The notes: a model not told the origin generated them from the sequence alone. A stretch of DNA of 64,000 nucleotides from Polaribacter sp. Q13 (GCF_016858305.2 NZ_CP074436.1:1818001-1882000), one strand, 5' to 3'; counted from the stretch's first letter, positions 7,715 through 17,660 are shown. Numbers and translations: made by a program.

Positions 7715-7771
7715 AAAATAAAAATTTTGAAGTACTTATACCTACAAGGTTTTGGAAACCTATTGTGAATT

Positions 7772-8938
7772 TTATGTTGCTGGTTTATATTCTTTCTTAT
7801 CGATGACCATTTTTGCGATGATCTCTTTTAAGATTTCTGAAGTTCCACCTCCTATTGTACCTAATCTACTATCTCTTAGTAAACGTGCCATCGGATACTC
7901 TTCCATATAACCATAACCACCTAACATTTGTAGTGCATCGTTTATAACTTCGTCTGCCATTTTTGTTGACAGTAATTTAGACATGCTTGCTTCTTTTACC
8001 ACGTATTGACCGTCGTTTAAGCGTTTTGTAATTGAGTAGTTGTATTCTTTACACATATCTACTCTACTTGCCATTTCTGCAATTTTGTGTCTTAATACTT
8101 GAAACTTATCTAAAGATTTACCAAATGCTACACGTTCTTTCATGTAATTTAGGGCATAATCCAATGCAAATTCTGCTCTTGCATGTGCATTTACCCCCAT
8201 CACTAAGCGTTCTAAGGCAAAATGTTGCATTATATAAGGAAACCCTTTTCCTTCTTCTCCTAATAAGTTTGTAACCGGAACCTCTACATTGTCAAAAGCA
8301 ATTTCTGCAGTATCTGAGGCTTTCCAACCTAATTTTTCTAACATGGTTGCTGAGAGTCCTTTTGACGCTCTGTCTACCACAAAAATACTAATTCCTTTAT
8401 ATTTATCTGAAGGATCTGTTTTTGCTGCAACAATTAAATAATCTGAAAGGAATCCGTTTGTAATAAACGTTTTTGAGCCGTTTAAAATATACTTGTCTCC
8501 TTGTTTAATTGCTGTAGAGCGCATGCCTGCAACATCAGAACCTCCAAATGGTTCTGTGATACACATACAACCTATCATATCTCCTTCTACACTTGGTACT
8601 AAATATTTATTTTTGATAAAATCATCTCCTTCTTCAGCAAGGTGCGTCATTGCCAAATATTCGTGTGCCCACATTGCTGCCGCAAAACCACCTGAATTAA
8701 CTTTCTGTAATTCTTCTAAAAAGATAACGGTATAAAATAAATCTAAATTTAATCCTCCGAATTCTTCTGGAGTATTTAATCCAAAATACCCCATTTCTCC
8801 GAATTTCTTCCAGATAAAACGTTCTACGCTACCTTCTTTTTCCCATTTATCTATATGAGGAATTACTTCTTTTTTCAAAAACTCTTTAAAACTTGTACGG
8901 AAAGCTTCGTGCTCTTCAGTAAAATACATACTGTTCAT
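7772..8938 (-). CDS. acyl-CoA dehydrogenase family protein
   Basis: FAD-dependent alpha,beta-dehydrogenation of an acyl-CoA, feeding electrons to ETF; fatty-acid or branched-chain amino acid breakdown. The 388 residues have the normal three domains: N-terminal helical (1-120), beta (CITEPFGGSDVAGMRSTA at about 130-150; GSKTFITNGFLSD) and C-terminal helical (LQMLGGYGYMEEYPMARLLRD). The position that holds the catalytic Glu in short/medium-chain enzymes reads GTIGGGTSEI, with Gly instead. This is as in long-chain and isovaleryl-CoA dehydrogenases, which place the Glu elsewhere. The gene stands alone, so the substrate is not resolved. Confidence 0.93.
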   Translation of the reverse strand: MNSMYFTEEHEAFRTSFKEFLKKEVIPHIDKWEKEGSVERFIWKKFGEMGYFGLNTPEEFGGLNLDLFYTVIFLEELQKVNSGGFAAAMWAHEYLAMTHLAEEGDDFIKNKYLVPSVEGDMIGCMCITEPFGGSDVAGMRSTAIKQGDKYILNGSKTFITNGFLSDYLIVAAKTDPSDKYKGISIFVVDRASKGLSATMLEKLGWKASDTAEIAFDNVEVPVTNLLGEEGKGFPYIMQHFALERLVMGVNAHARAEFALDYALNYMKERVAFGKSLDKFQVLRHKIAEMASRVDMCKEYNYSITKRLNDGQYVVKEASMSKLLSTKMADEVINDALQMLGGYGYMEEYPMARLLRDSRLGTIGGGTSEILKEIIAKMVIDKKEYKPAT

Positions 8939-8965
8939 AAGCCAATAAATGTGTTTGTTGTTTTG

Positions 8966-9871
8966 TTATTCAGCCACCAAATATAAGACTATTCTATCAT
9001 ATTTGTCTAAGGGAAAATCACGGATGTTTTTTAATTCTGAAATATCTTGAAGTTCTGCTACTTCATCTCTATATTCGAAAATCATTTTACATAAACTATA
9101 ATCTATATAAGGATTCTTTAACAATTCTTTAAAAGATACGGTATTTACATTTACTTTTTTTAAGACCGGTTTATCAACTATTGTAAAGGTTGACAATATT
9201 TTTTCTGCTACTTCTTTTTCTAAACCCCAAACTTCATAAAGTTGATAACCATAAGAGAATCCTTGTAATTTGGTTCTATATTTTATAATTCGTTCTGAAA
9301 AAGTTGCTCCAATTCCGTTTATAGTTTTAAAATCTGCTGCAGTTGCTTTGTTAATATCTTTGGTTGATATTGGCTTCTTGCTTTTATAATAAGATTGCTT
9401 CGTTCCTAGTAATGACAGATTGGAATTTTGCTTTTGTTTTTTTTGATTCTTTTTTTGCACCCATTCTGGAAATTTAAAGTATGGTGAAATCTTATTTAAT
9501 AAAGAATCTGAAATTTTTGTTACTTTTTGAAACTCTATTTTAGAGTTGACAAACTTATTCGTTTTTCTAAACACTAAGAGTCTATCTATTTCTTCTAAAG
9601 ACATGCCCAATTGTTCTCCTTTATAATCTGTAATATAATTAGGGTTAAAAGGATACGTTTTAGGTTTTCTTTTCTCTATTTCAATAGCTTGTAAACTATC
9701 TATTTGTTGATGAAAGGATAAAACTTCTTTAGAATTTACAGTTGTGCTTTCATCCGAAGAAAAATCAATAAAAACAATAACAATTTGTACAATAAGGATA
9801 AGTATTACTAAAAAGAAAACCCCATTTCTTTGGCTTTTGTTGTACCAGAAATGGGATTTAAAAAAATTCAT
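8966..9871 (-). CDS. membrane-anchored helix-hairpin-helix (ComEA-like) protein
   Basis: A 301-residue protein with one N-terminal membrane segment (about 17-36, NGVFFLVILILIVQIVIVF) and a periplasmic part carrying helix-hairpin-helix units: INKATAADFKTINGIGATF near the middle and VNTVSFKELLKNPYIDYSL near the end, plus an earlier degenerate copy (ITDYKGEQLGMSLEEIDRL). Such units bind DNA non-specifically in ComEA and relatives. The Bacteroidetes family members are of unproven function; a DNA-uptake or envelope role is possible. It starts 11 bases after the symporter stop and may be co-transcribed with it. Confidence 0.85.
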   Translation of the reverse strand: MNFFKSHFWYNKSQRNGVFFLVILILIVQIVIVFIDFSSDESTTVNSKEVLSFHQQIDSLQAIEIEKRKPKTYPFNPNYITDYKGEQLGMSLEEIDRLLVFRKTNKFVNSKIEFQKVTKISDSLLNKISPYFKFPEWVQKKNQKKQKQNSNLSLLGTKQSYYKSKKPISTKDINKATAADFKTINGIGATFSERIIKYRTKLQGFSYGYQLYEVWGLEKEVAEKILSTFTIVDKPVLKKVNVNTVSFKELLKNPYIDYSLCKMIFEYRDEVAELQDISELKNIRDFPLDKYDRIVLYLVAE

Positions 9872-9882
9872 TTTGTTATTAT

Positions 9883-11493
9883 TTATTTTTTACTTCTATG
9901 ACCAATTGCTGTTAGATATCTTTTTAACTCAACTTTTACTTTTGGAGCCAATAAGAGTAACCCAATAACATTAGGAAATACCATAGCAAATATCATTGCA
10001 TCAGAAAATTCTATTACAGAACCTAAACTAGAAGAGGCACCAATTACCACAAAGATTAAAAATAATGCTTTATAAGTAATATCCACTATTTTACTTTTCC
10101 CAAATAAATATTTCCATCCTTGAATACCGTAATAAGACCAAGAAAGCATTGTAGAAAAAGCGAATAAAATTACAGCAATGGTTAACAAAATAGAAAAATT
10201 AGGAATTGCAGAATCAAAAGCTACAGAGGTTAAATCTACCCCTCCTAAATGTTTGCCTGTAGCATTCATAATTACATTACCTCCTTCATCTAAATTTGAG
10301 TAATTAAATAAGTTATTTTTTAAGTTGGTTACCACAATTACCACAGCTGTCATTGTACAAATGATTACTGTATCTACAAATGGCCCAATTGATGCCACAA
10401 TACCCTCACTCGCAGGAAACTTAGTTTTCACTGCTGCATGCGCAATAGATGCAGATCCAACACCGGCTTCATTTGAAAAAGCTGCTCTTTGAAACCCAAC
10501 TATCATTACTCCTATTAAACCACCTACAACTGAAGTTTGACTAAAAGCTCCATTCCAAATTTGAGCTATTGCATCTGGCAGTATGGAAAGATTCATGATG
10601 ATAATTACCAAAGAAGCACCTACAAACATAATTCCCATAAAAGGAACTACTTTTTCAGTTACCTGTCCTATTCTTTTAATTCCTCCTATAATTACAATAC
10701 CAACCAAAACAGCCATTAAAACCCCAAAGAAAAACCCAGAATCTAAACCAAAAAGTTGTTTAAATTGTGCTGCTGCTTGATTAGACTGAAACATGTTTCC
10801 TCCACCAAATGAGCCTCCAATTACAAAAACTGCGTAAAACCCTGCTAAAACTTTACCAAATCCACCTAAGTTTTTTTCTTTTAATCCTTTTTTTAGGTAA
10901 TACATTGGACCTCCATATATTTTTCCGTCCTCACCCACTTCTCTATATTTTACACCTAAAGTAGCCTCTACTAATTTTGTCGACATTCCTAAGAAACCGG
11001 CAACAATCATCCATATTGTTGCACCAGGACCACCAATTGCAATAGCAACTGCCACCCCTGCAATATTACCCAAACCTACTGTTGCAGACAATGCCGCTGT
11101 TAAGGCTTGAAAATGTGTAACCTCACCTATTACTCCTTCTGCTTGTATACTTTCAAAAACATCTCCACCAGGAGTTGCATCTCCTGCGGCTATATCAACC
11201 GAGTGATGATCTATCTTATCATATTTACCTCTAGTTGCATGAAAAGCGACACCTAATAAGGTGATATTAGCAAATTTAAAATACAATGTAAAAAATAATG
11301 CTCCAAGTAATAAAATAATAATTACGATTGGAACATCTATACCTACAATTGAAATTGGATAAAAAACTACGGAACTAACAGCATCTGCAAAAGGCTTAAA
11401 TTTTGCTTCTATTTTTTCATCCATCGATGCCTCTTGTGCAAATGAGAACATTGGGATTGCTAATAAAAGTAGTGAAAGAAGTTTTTTATTCAT
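9883..11493 (-). CDS. alanine/glycine:cation (Na+) symporter, AGCS family
   Basis: Inner-membrane transporter taking up small neutral amino acids with Na+, in keeping with a marine habitat. The 536 residues include an N-terminal signal-like segment (LLSLLLLAIPMFSFAQ), then about ten hydrophobic helices. Family signatures are LSATVGLGNIAGVAVAIAIG, GGPMYYLKKGL and FQRAAFSNEAGVGSASIAH. The extra N-terminal cleavable-looking segment is common in Bacteroidetes members. Substrate (alanine versus glycine) is not determined. Confidence 0.93.
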   Translation of the reverse strand: MNKKLLSLLLLAIPMFSFAQEASMDEKIEAKFKPFADAVSSVVFYPISIVGIDVPIVIIILLLGALFFTLYFKFANITLLGVAFHATRGKYDKIDHHSVDIAAGDATPGGDVFESIQAEGVIGEVTHFQALTAALSATVGLGNIAGVAVAIAIGGPGATIWMIVAGFLGMSTKLVEATLGVKYREVGEDGKIYGGPMYYLKKGLKEKNLGGFGKVLAGFYAVFVIGGSFGGGNMFQSNQAAAQFKQLFGLDSGFFFGVLMAVLVGIVIIGGIKRIGQVTEKVVPFMGIMFVGASLVIIIMNLSILPDAIAQIWNGAFSQTSVVGGLIGVMIVGFQRAAFSNEAGVGSASIAHAAVKTKFPASEGIVASIGPFVDTVIICTMTAVVIVVTNLKNNLFNYSNLDEGGNVIMNATGKHLGGVDLTSVAFDSAIPNFSILLTIAVILFAFSTMLSWSYYGIQGWKYLFGKSKIVDITYKALFLIFVVIGASSSLGSVIEFSDAMIFAMVFPNVIGLLLLAPKVKVELKRYLTAIGHRSKK

Positions 11494-11580
11494 AATTTAT
11501 TTTGATTAATTTTTAAATAGTAGCTTGCAATATCTTAAAAAAAAGCCCTTTCAACAACTTTTTATGCATTAAAAGTGATT

Positions 11581-12480
11581 TTACACCAATGCTTGTTTAA
11601 ATATCTGTAAATTTTCTTTGAATGATTTTGGGTAAAACGCCAACTCTTTATTTGCCTTAGATAAATCGAAACCTGTTTTTTTAGGTCTTAGTGCAGTTTG
11701 ATTTAAAGTGGATGTAGAAATAGGCTTAATCAAGTTTTTATCTAAATCAAAAGCAACTGCAACTTGTTGCGCTATTTCAAAAACACTTAATAATTCGTTT
11801 GATGAAATATTAAAAATCCCAGTCGCTTTTTTATCCATAGAAATCTTACACGCTAGTGCCAAATCCTCTACACAGGTTGGCGTTCTAAACTGATCATTAA
11901 CAATAAAAATTTCTTCACCTTTATCTAACATTTCTCTTACCCAAAGCACAATATTATTTCTACTCATGTCAAATACTTTACCATACACCAAAATAGTTCT
12001 TAAAATAGTGTAATTTATTTTTGATTTGGTTAAAATTTCTTCTGATTTCAATTTAGAAAGTCCATAATAATTTAATGGATTTGGAGCGTCTGTTTCTTTA
12101 TAATTTCCTTTTATTCCATCAAAAATAAAATCTGTAGAAAGATGAATTAAATGTGCATTTATTGACAATGAAACTTCTGCTAACCATTTTACAACAGAAA
12201 CATTTAGTAAATCACAAGCTTCTTTATTTCTTTCACAATAATCTACTTGAGTCATTGCTGCCGTGTTTATAATAAAGTTTGGTTGAATTTCTAAAATTGT
12301 TTTTTTAAGATTGACTTCGTCTGTTACATCCATAGAAATATAAGAAAAATCATTTCTACCACTTCTATTCTCCCCTCTTGATAAGCCAAAAACTTTATAT
12401 TTGTCTTTTTCTTGAAGTAATAATTCTAATAAAGATTGACCTAACAACCCATTACTTCCAGTAATAACAACTTTATGCAT
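11581..12480 (-). CDS. SDR-family sugar-nucleotide reductase (RmlD-like)
   Basis: A 299-residue extended short-chain dehydrogenase like dTDP-4-dehydrorhamnose reductase. The N-terminal Rossmann motif is GSNGLLGQS (residues 8-16), the catalytic Tyr-Lys pair is YYGLSKLKSE (near 140), and STDFIFDGIKGNYKETD matches the RmlD substrate region. No rhamnose pathway genes (rmlA, B or C) are near, and Bacteroidetes genomes often carry this protein alone, so the true substrate is open. It could belong to cell-surface glycan synthesis encoded elsewhere. Confidence 0.85.
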   Translation of the reverse strand: MHKVVITGSNGLLGQSLLELLLQEKDKYKVFGLSRGENRSGRNDFSYISMDVTDEVNLKKTILEIQPNFIINTAAMTQVDYCERNKEACDLLNVSVVKWLAEVSLSINAHLIHLSTDFIFDGIKGNYKETDAPNPLNYYGLSKLKSEEILTKSKINYTILRTILVYGKVFDMSRNNIVLWVREMLDKGEEIFIVNDQFRTPTCVEDLALACKISMDKKATGIFNISSNELLSVFEIAQQVAVAFDLDKNLIKPISTSTLNQTALRPKKTGFDLSKANKELAFYPKSFKENLQIFKQALV

Positions 12481-12557
12481 AAATAAATAGATTCTTAATT
12501 TTATATTTTTTACTTAAATGGTCTTATTTTAAGTTTTAATATATAACGACAAAAAAC

Positions 12558-13562
12558 TTAAAATAGTTTTCTTAATTTTATTATTTGACTTCGTCTACCC
12601 AAAACTATTAAATGAGAGCCCTCAATTAATTTACAATCTGCTTCCGGATTTATAATATACTCTTTATTAGGACCTATAAAACCAATAACAGTACAACCTG
12701 TTTGTTTTCTTAAATCTAAATCTAAGAGCGTTTTATTCAAATATTCTCCTGGCAAATCATTAACCGCTACTTCTTCTAAATTTGCTGTTGTTTCTCCTTC
12801 AATGGTTAATCTGTCTACAAACTCAATAACATCTGGCGTAGTTACCAAAGAAGCCATATGATCTCCCCCTAACTTATCTGGCATAATAACATTGCTTGCA
12901 CCCGCTATCTTTAACTTGCTGTAAGAAGATTCATTTGATGCTCTACTTATAACTTTACAATCTTTATTTAACTGACTTACCGTTAAAACAACAAATAGAT
13001 TATTAGCATCTGACGGTAAAGCCGTAATTAAATAAGATGCCTTTTCTATACCCGCAGCTTGCAAAGTTTCGTCTAAAGTAGCATCTCCATTAATATTTAA
13101 GATTTCTAAAGAATCTAAAATCTCAGTTCTTTCCTTGTTTTTTTCAACTACAACAAAGTCTTTATTATAATTAGTTAATTTTAAAATTGCTTGTTTTCCA
13201 TTTCTACCATAACCACAAACAATGGTATGTCCTTTTAAATTGGCTATTTTTTTCTCCACTTTTCTGTGCTTAAAATGTTCAAATAATCTACCGCTCACTA
13301 AATATTCTGAAAAGGCTGAAACGGCATACCCAAAAACAGTAATACTAGTTAAAATTAAAAATATAGTAAAAACCTTTTCTTCTGCAGAAAATGGTCTTAA
13401 CTCTCCAAAACCAACAGTTGTAACTGTTATTACTGTCATATACAGTGCATCTACAAAAGTATAATGAGAAAGCAACATATACCCAATTGTACCTATTGCA
13501 ATAATAGTAACAACTAAAAATAATGTTTTATTGATTTTAGAATCTAATACCTTTATTTTCAT
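12558..13562 (-). CDS. two-helix potassium channel with RCK (TrkA-N/TrkA-C) domains
   Basis: A 334-residue MthK/YugO-like K+ channel subunit. Membrane helices at about 13-31 and 63-87 flank the pore loop with selectivity filter TVGFGE (49-54; the usual form is TVGYGD). A cytoplasmic Rossmann-type RCK domain follows with GYGRNGKQ (117-124) and the acidic end of strand 2 (VVVEKNKE), then a TrkA-C domain (about 250-334). It starts 3 bases after the PspC-like gene, forming a two-gene operon. A role in K+ homeostasis or envelope stress is inferred. Confidence 0.92.
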   Translation of the reverse strand: MKIKVLDSKINKTLFLVVTIIAIGTIGYMLLSHYTFVDALYMTVITVTTVGFGELRPFSAEEKVFTIFLILTSITVFGYAVSAFSEYLVSGRLFEHFKHRKVEKKIANLKGHTIVCGYGRNGKQAILKLTNYNKDFVVVEKNKERTEILDSLEILNINGDATLDETLQAAGIEKASYLITALPSDANNLFVVLTVSQLNKDCKVISRASNESSYSKLKIAGASNVIMPDKLGGDHMASLVTTPDVIEFVDRLTIEGETTANLEEVAVNDLPGEYLNKTLLDLDLRKQTGCTVIGFIGPNKEYIINPEADCKLIEGSHLIVLGRRSQIIKLRKLF

Positions 13563-13565
13563 ATA

Positions 13566-13787
13566 CTATAAGTCAAATACTGAACTTCTTTTGGTATACA
13601 ACATATCTTTTAACTTAAATAAAAACGCCATCGTTAAATAAAAACCAAAAGACAAACCTACTGTAAAAAAGGTAACATAAATAAAAAACAATCGCACATT
13701 TAATGCTCTCATACCTATTCTATCAGCTAATCTTGATGAAACATGAAATCCATTTCTTTCAAAAAAGTGTCGAATATTATCTATCAT
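13566..13787 (-). CDS. PspC domain protein
   Basis: A 73-residue protein with the PspC fold: a short N-terminal helix, LADRIGMRALNVRLFFIY, and a single membrane helix region (about 32-58, LFFIYVTFFTVGLSFGFYLTMAF). PspC proteins sense or respond to inner-membrane damage. Here it is not linked to pspA but is the first gene of an operon with a K+ channel, and has its own promoter at 13808-13837. Function beyond the domain is not known. Confidence 0.82.
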   Translation of the reverse strand: MIDNIRHFFERNGFHVSSRLADRIGMRALNVRLFFIYVTFFTVGLSFGFYLTMAFLFKLKDMLYTKRSSVFDL

Positions 13788-13807
13788 TTAGGTTGTAATA
13801 TTTAAAT

Positions 13808-13837
13808 GCAAGATAGTATTTTATCAATTGATAACAA
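13808..13837 (-). promoter_or_regulatory. promoter of the PspC/K+ channel operon
   Basis: Minus strand: TTG (13835-13837), 19 bases, then TATCTTGC (13808-13815), close to the TAnnTTTG consensus with correct spacing. The start point would be near 13800, about 15 bases before the PspC start codon. Confidence 0.5.
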
Positions 13838-13965
13838 CACTTTTTAGTTTACTGTTTTTATTAAAACCAGAACTTTACAAAAAGTTTAAGACTAAAAGCG
13901 TTTACCAATCTTCCTTAAATTAAAATTGGTTTCTTTAACTTTGCCTTTTCCAAAAAACATCTCAT

Positions 13966-16788
13966 TTGAAAGACCAAGAATATATAGAAGTATACGGAGC
14001 AAGAGTGCATAACTTAAAAAATATTGATGTAAAAATTCCTCGTGAAAAACTAGTTGTTATTACCGGTTTAAGCGGAAGTGGAAAATCTTCTTTAGCTTTT
14101 GACACTATTTATGCCGAAGGACAAAGACGTTATATAGAAACCTTTTCTGCGTATGCCCGTCAGTTTTTAGGTGGATTAGAACGCCCTGATGTTGATAAAA
14201 TTGACGGACTTTCTCCCGTAATATCCATAGAACAAAAAACGACTAACAAAAGTCCGCGTTCTACCGTGGGTACCATTACAGAAATTTACGATTTTTTGCG
14301 ATTATTATTTGCTAGAGCTGCCGATGCCTACTCTTATAATACGGGAGAAAAAATGGTCAGTTATTCTGATGAACAAATTAGACAACTTATTTTAACCGAT
14401 TTTGCTGATAAAAAAATTGCCGTTTTAGCACCTTTAGTAAAATCTAGAAAAGGACATTATCGCGAACTTTTTGAGCAAATATCTAAACAAGGTTTTTTAC
14501 GTGTTCGGGTTGATGGAGAAATTAAAGAAATAGAAAAAGGAATGCGTTTAGACCGATATAAAACGCATGATATAGAAGTTGTTATAGATAGGCTTCTAAT
14601 TAATAAATCTGCAGAAAAACGCTTAGAAGAAACCATAAAAACGGCCTTGTATTCTGGGAATAACATTATGATGGTTATTGATATAGATGACAATAACCCC
14701 CGTTATTTTAGTAGAGAATTAATGTGCCCAACATCGGGTATTGCATATCCAAATCCAGAGCCTAATACGTTTTCGTTTAATTCACCAAAAGGCGCTTGTG
14801 ATAAATGTAATGGATTAGGAATTACCAATGAAATTAACTTAGAAAAAGTAATTCCAGACAATACAATTTCCATTCAAAATGGAGGAATCATTCCGTTAGG
14901 AGCACAAAAAAGCAGTTGGATTTTTAAACAATTAGAAAATATTGCAGAGCGTTATCAATTCAAATTAACAGATCCTATAAAAAACATTCCTAAAGAAGCC
15001 TTGGACGTAATTTTAAATGGTGGAAACGAATCTTTTGAAATTGAATCTAAAGCAGCCGGAGTTACCCGAAATTATAAAATAGATTTTGAAGGAATTATTT
15101 CTTTCATAGAAAACCAATACATAAGTGCAGAAAGCACTACTATAAAACGTTGGGCTAAAGGTTTTATGGATGAAGTTTCTTGTTCTACCTGCGGTGGAAA
15201 AAGACTAAAAAAAGAAGCACTTCATTTTAAAATTATCGATAAAAACATTAGTGATTTAGCGCAAATGGATGCTACTGAACTTGCAAAATGGTTTAAAAAT
15301 ATTGAAAAAAGTTTATCAAAAAAACAACTAATTATTGCTGCTGAAATTTTAAAAGAAATTAGAACCAGAATTCAGTTTCTTCTAGATGTTGGTTTAGATT
15401 ATTTAACACTAGACAGAACCTCTAAATCTCTTTCGGGTGGAGAAGCACAAAGAATACGTTTGGCAACTCAAATTGGATCTCAATTAGTTGGTGTTTTATA
15501 TATTTTAGATGAACCAAGTATTGGATTACACCAAAGAGACAATCAAAAATTGATAGATTCTTTGGTAAAACTTAGAGATATTGGTAATTCTGTTTTAGTG
15601 GTAGAACATGATAAAGACATGATGGAACACGCAGATTTTGTGTTCGATATTGGTCCTGGAGCAGGAAGACATGGTGGCGAAATAGTCAGTTCAGGAACTT
15701 TTGAGGAATTAAAAAAACAAAATACCTTAACAGCAGATTATTTAACAGGAAGAAGAGAAATTGCGGTTCCTAAAGTTCGTAGAGAAGGAAATGGAAAATT
15801 CATCAAACTAAAAGGAGCTACAGGAAACAACTTAAAAAATGTTTCGGTTGAGTTTCCTTTGGGAAAAATGATTTGTGTAACCGGAGTATCAGGTAGTGGA
15901 AAATCTACCTTAATAAACGAAACCTTATACCCTATTTTAAATGCTCATATATATAGAGGTGTAAAAAAACCGATGCCTTACAAGAAAATTGAAGGCCTAG
16001 AGCATGTAGATAAAGTAATTGCTATTGATCAATCTCCTATTGGAAGAACTCCACGTTCTAACCCTGCAACCTATACAGGAACTTTTGGAGAAATTAGAAG
16101 TCTGTTTGCAAAAACACCAGAAGCAGCAATACGTGGTTACAAACCTGGTCGTTTTTCGTTTAATGTAAAAGGCGGACGTTGTGAAACTTGCCAAGGAGGT
16201 GGAGTTAGAGTTATTGAAATGAACTTTTTGCCAGACGTACAAGTAGAATGTGAAACTTGCCATGGAAAAAGATTTAACAGAGAAACTCTAGAAATTAGAT
16301 ACAAAGGAAAATCTATTTCTGATATTTTAGATATGACTATTGAAGATGCCACTAATTTCTTTGAACTAATCCCTAAAATACACCGAAAACTAAAAACCAT
16401 TAAAGATGTTGGATTAGGGTATATAACCCTCGGACAACAATCTACCACTCTTTCTGGAGGAGAAGCACAACGTATTAAATTGGCATCTGAATTATCTAAA
16501 AGAGATACTGGTAACACTTTTTATATTTTAGATGAACCTACAACCGGACTTCATTTTGAAGACATTAGAGTTTTAATGGATGTTCTAAACAAACTAGCAG
16601 ATAAGGGAAACACCGTTTTAATAATAGAACACAATTTAGATGTAGTAAAATTAGCCGATTATATTATTGATGTTGGTATGGAAGGTGGAAAAAAAGGTGG
16701 AAAAATTCTATGTACTGGAACCCCAGAAGAAGTAGCAAAACACAAAACGAGTTACACTGCTAAATTCCTTAAAAAGGAATTAAACTAA
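13966..16788 (+). CDS. uvrA: excinuclease ABC subunit UvrA
   Basis: Damage-recognition ATPase of nucleotide excision repair. The 940 residues contain two ABC ATPase modules: Walker A GLSGSGKS (34-41) and GVSGSGKS (about 640-647), each with an LSGGEAQRI signature. Zinc-binding pairs are visible as CDKCNGLG, CSTCGGKRL, CETCQGGGVR and CETCHGKR. The start used is TTG (TTG AAA GAC CAA); no ATG occurs before the conserved VYGARVHNLKNI motif. It is transcribed divergently from the PspC operon. Full length and intact. Confidence 0.98.
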   Translation: MKDQEYIEVYGARVHNLKNIDVKIPREKLVVITGLSGSGKSSLAFDTIYAEGQRRYIETFSAYARQFLGGLERPDVDKIDGLSPVISIEQKTTNKSPRSTVGTITEIYDFLRLLFARAADAYSYNTGEKMVSYSDEQIRQLILTDFADKKIAVLAPLVKSRKGHYRELFEQISKQGFLRVRVDGEIKEIEKGMRLDRYKTHDIEVVIDRLLINKSAEKRLEETIKTALYSGNNIMMVIDIDDNNPRYFSRELMCPTSGIAYPNPEPNTFSFNSPKGACDKCNGLGITNEINLEKVIPDNTISIQNGGIIPLGAQKSSWIFKQLENIAERYQFKLTDPIKNIPKEALDVILNGGNESFEIESKAAGVTRNYKIDFEGIISFIENQYISAESTTIKRWAKGFMDEVSCSTCGGKRLKKEALHFKIIDKNISDLAQMDATELAKWFKNIEKSLSKKQLIIAAEILKEIRTRIQFLLDVGLDYLTLDRTSKSLSGGEAQRIRLATQIGSQLVGVLYILDEPSIGLHQRDNQKLIDSLVKLRDIGNSVLVVEHDKDMMEHADFVFDIGPGAGRHGGEIVSSGTFEELKKQNTLTADYLTGRREIAVPKVRREGNGKFIKLKGATGNNLKNVSVEFPLGKMICVTGVSGSGKSTLINETLYPILNAHIYRGVKKPMPYKKIEGLEHVDKVIAIDQSPIGRTPRSNPATYTGTFGEIRSLFAKTPEAAIRGYKPGRFSFNVKGGRCETCQGGGVRVIEMNFLPDVQVECETCHGKRFNRETLEIRYKGKSISDILDMTIEDATNFFELIPKIHRKLKTIKDVGLGYITLGQQSTTLSGGEAQRIKLASELSKRDTGNTFYILDEPTTGLHFEDIRVLMDVLNKLADKGNTVLIIEHNLDVVKLADYIIDVGMEGGKKGGKILCTGTPEEVAKHKTSYTAKFLKKELN

Positions 16789-16893
16789 AAATTAACTATA
16801 AGGAAATAGTTGTAATGTTGAAAAAGAACTATTTTAGCAAGCATTTCTTTTTTGAAAAAAAGGAACTATATAAAATTTAAAAAATTATAGAGC

Positions 16894-17601
16894 ATGACAA
16901 ATGACGATAGAAAAATAAAAGAAAAATTACAAACAAAAACCTGGAATGAAATAAAAACAAATGATTCTTGGGCTATTTTTAAAATAATGGCAGAGTTTGT
17001 AGAAGGTTATGAAAAATTAAGTAAAGTAGGACCTTCTGTATCCATTTTTGGTTCCGCAAGAACAAAACCAGATAATCCACATTATATCTTAGCAGAAGAG
17101 ATTGCATACCAACTTACACAAAATGGATATGGTGTTATAACTGGTGGAGGACCTGGAATTATGGAAGCAGGAAACAAAGGTGCCCATAGAGGAAAAGGAA
17201 GCTCAGTTGGTTTAAATATTGAACTCCCTTTTGAGCAACATGACAACCCGTGGATAGACCCAGGAAAAAGTTTAGATTTCGATTACTTTTTTGTTAGAAA
17301 AGTAATGTTTGTAAAATACTCGCAAGGTTTTGTAGTAATGCCTGGTGGTTTTGGAACGATGGATGAACTTTTTGAAGCCATTACCTTAATTCAAACACAT
17401 AAAATTGGTCGTTTCCCAATTATTTTGGTTGATAAAAAGTTTTGGGGTGGTTTATTCGATTGGATAAAAAACACACTTCTTGAAGAAGGAAATATTAGTG
17501 AAAAGGATTTGAACCTTTTTAGATTGGTAGATACTGCTGAAGAAGCTATAGAACATCTAAATAACTTCTACGATAAATACCACTTTAAACCTAATTTCTA
17601 G
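16894..17601 (+). CDS. LOG-family nucleotide 5'-monophosphate phosphoribohydrolase (TIGR00730)
   Basis: A 235-residue Rossmann-like protein with the LOG signature PGGFGTMDE (about 149-157) and the phosphate-binding GGGPGIMEAGNKGA. Family enzymes split the N-glycosidic bond of cytokinin- or purine-nucleotides; many older annotations call them lysine decarboxylase, which is incorrect. The protein has about 35 residues before SVSIFGSAR, as in the longer bacterial subgroup. The physiological substrate here is not known. Confidence 0.88.
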   Translation: MTNDDRKIKEKLQTKTWNEIKTNDSWAIFKIMAEFVEGYEKLSKVGPSVSIFGSARTKPDNPHYILAEEIAYQLTQNGYGVITGGGPGIMEAGNKGAHRGKGSSVGLNIELPFEQHDNPWIDPGKSLDFDYFFVRKVMFVKYSQGFVVMPGGFGTMDELFEAITLIQTHKIGRFPIILVDKKFWGGLFDWIKNTLLEEGNISEKDLNLFRLVDTAEEAIEHLNNFYDKYHFKPNF

Positions 17602-17627
17602 AGAATTAAAATAATTTCAACTTTTAT

Positions 17628-17660
17628 AAAGCCCGTCTTCTTTCACAAGATAGGCTTTGT
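17628..17660 (+). terminator. terminator-like hairpin after the LOG gene
   Basis: Arms AAAGCCCGTCTT (17628-17639) and AAGATAGGCTTT (17647-17658) pair with one or two mismatches and are followed by GTAAAA rather than a long T-run. It separates the LOG gene from the next gene and may terminate weakly. Confidence 0.55.

Noticed and set aside
7579..7806. 75-codon plus-strand frame
   Set aside because: Runs through the hairpin element and the heptamer array; the repeat gives VQCSVF units. No coding signature.
16137..16517. 126-codon minus-strand frame
   Set aside because: Antisense to the uvrA C-terminal ATPase domain.
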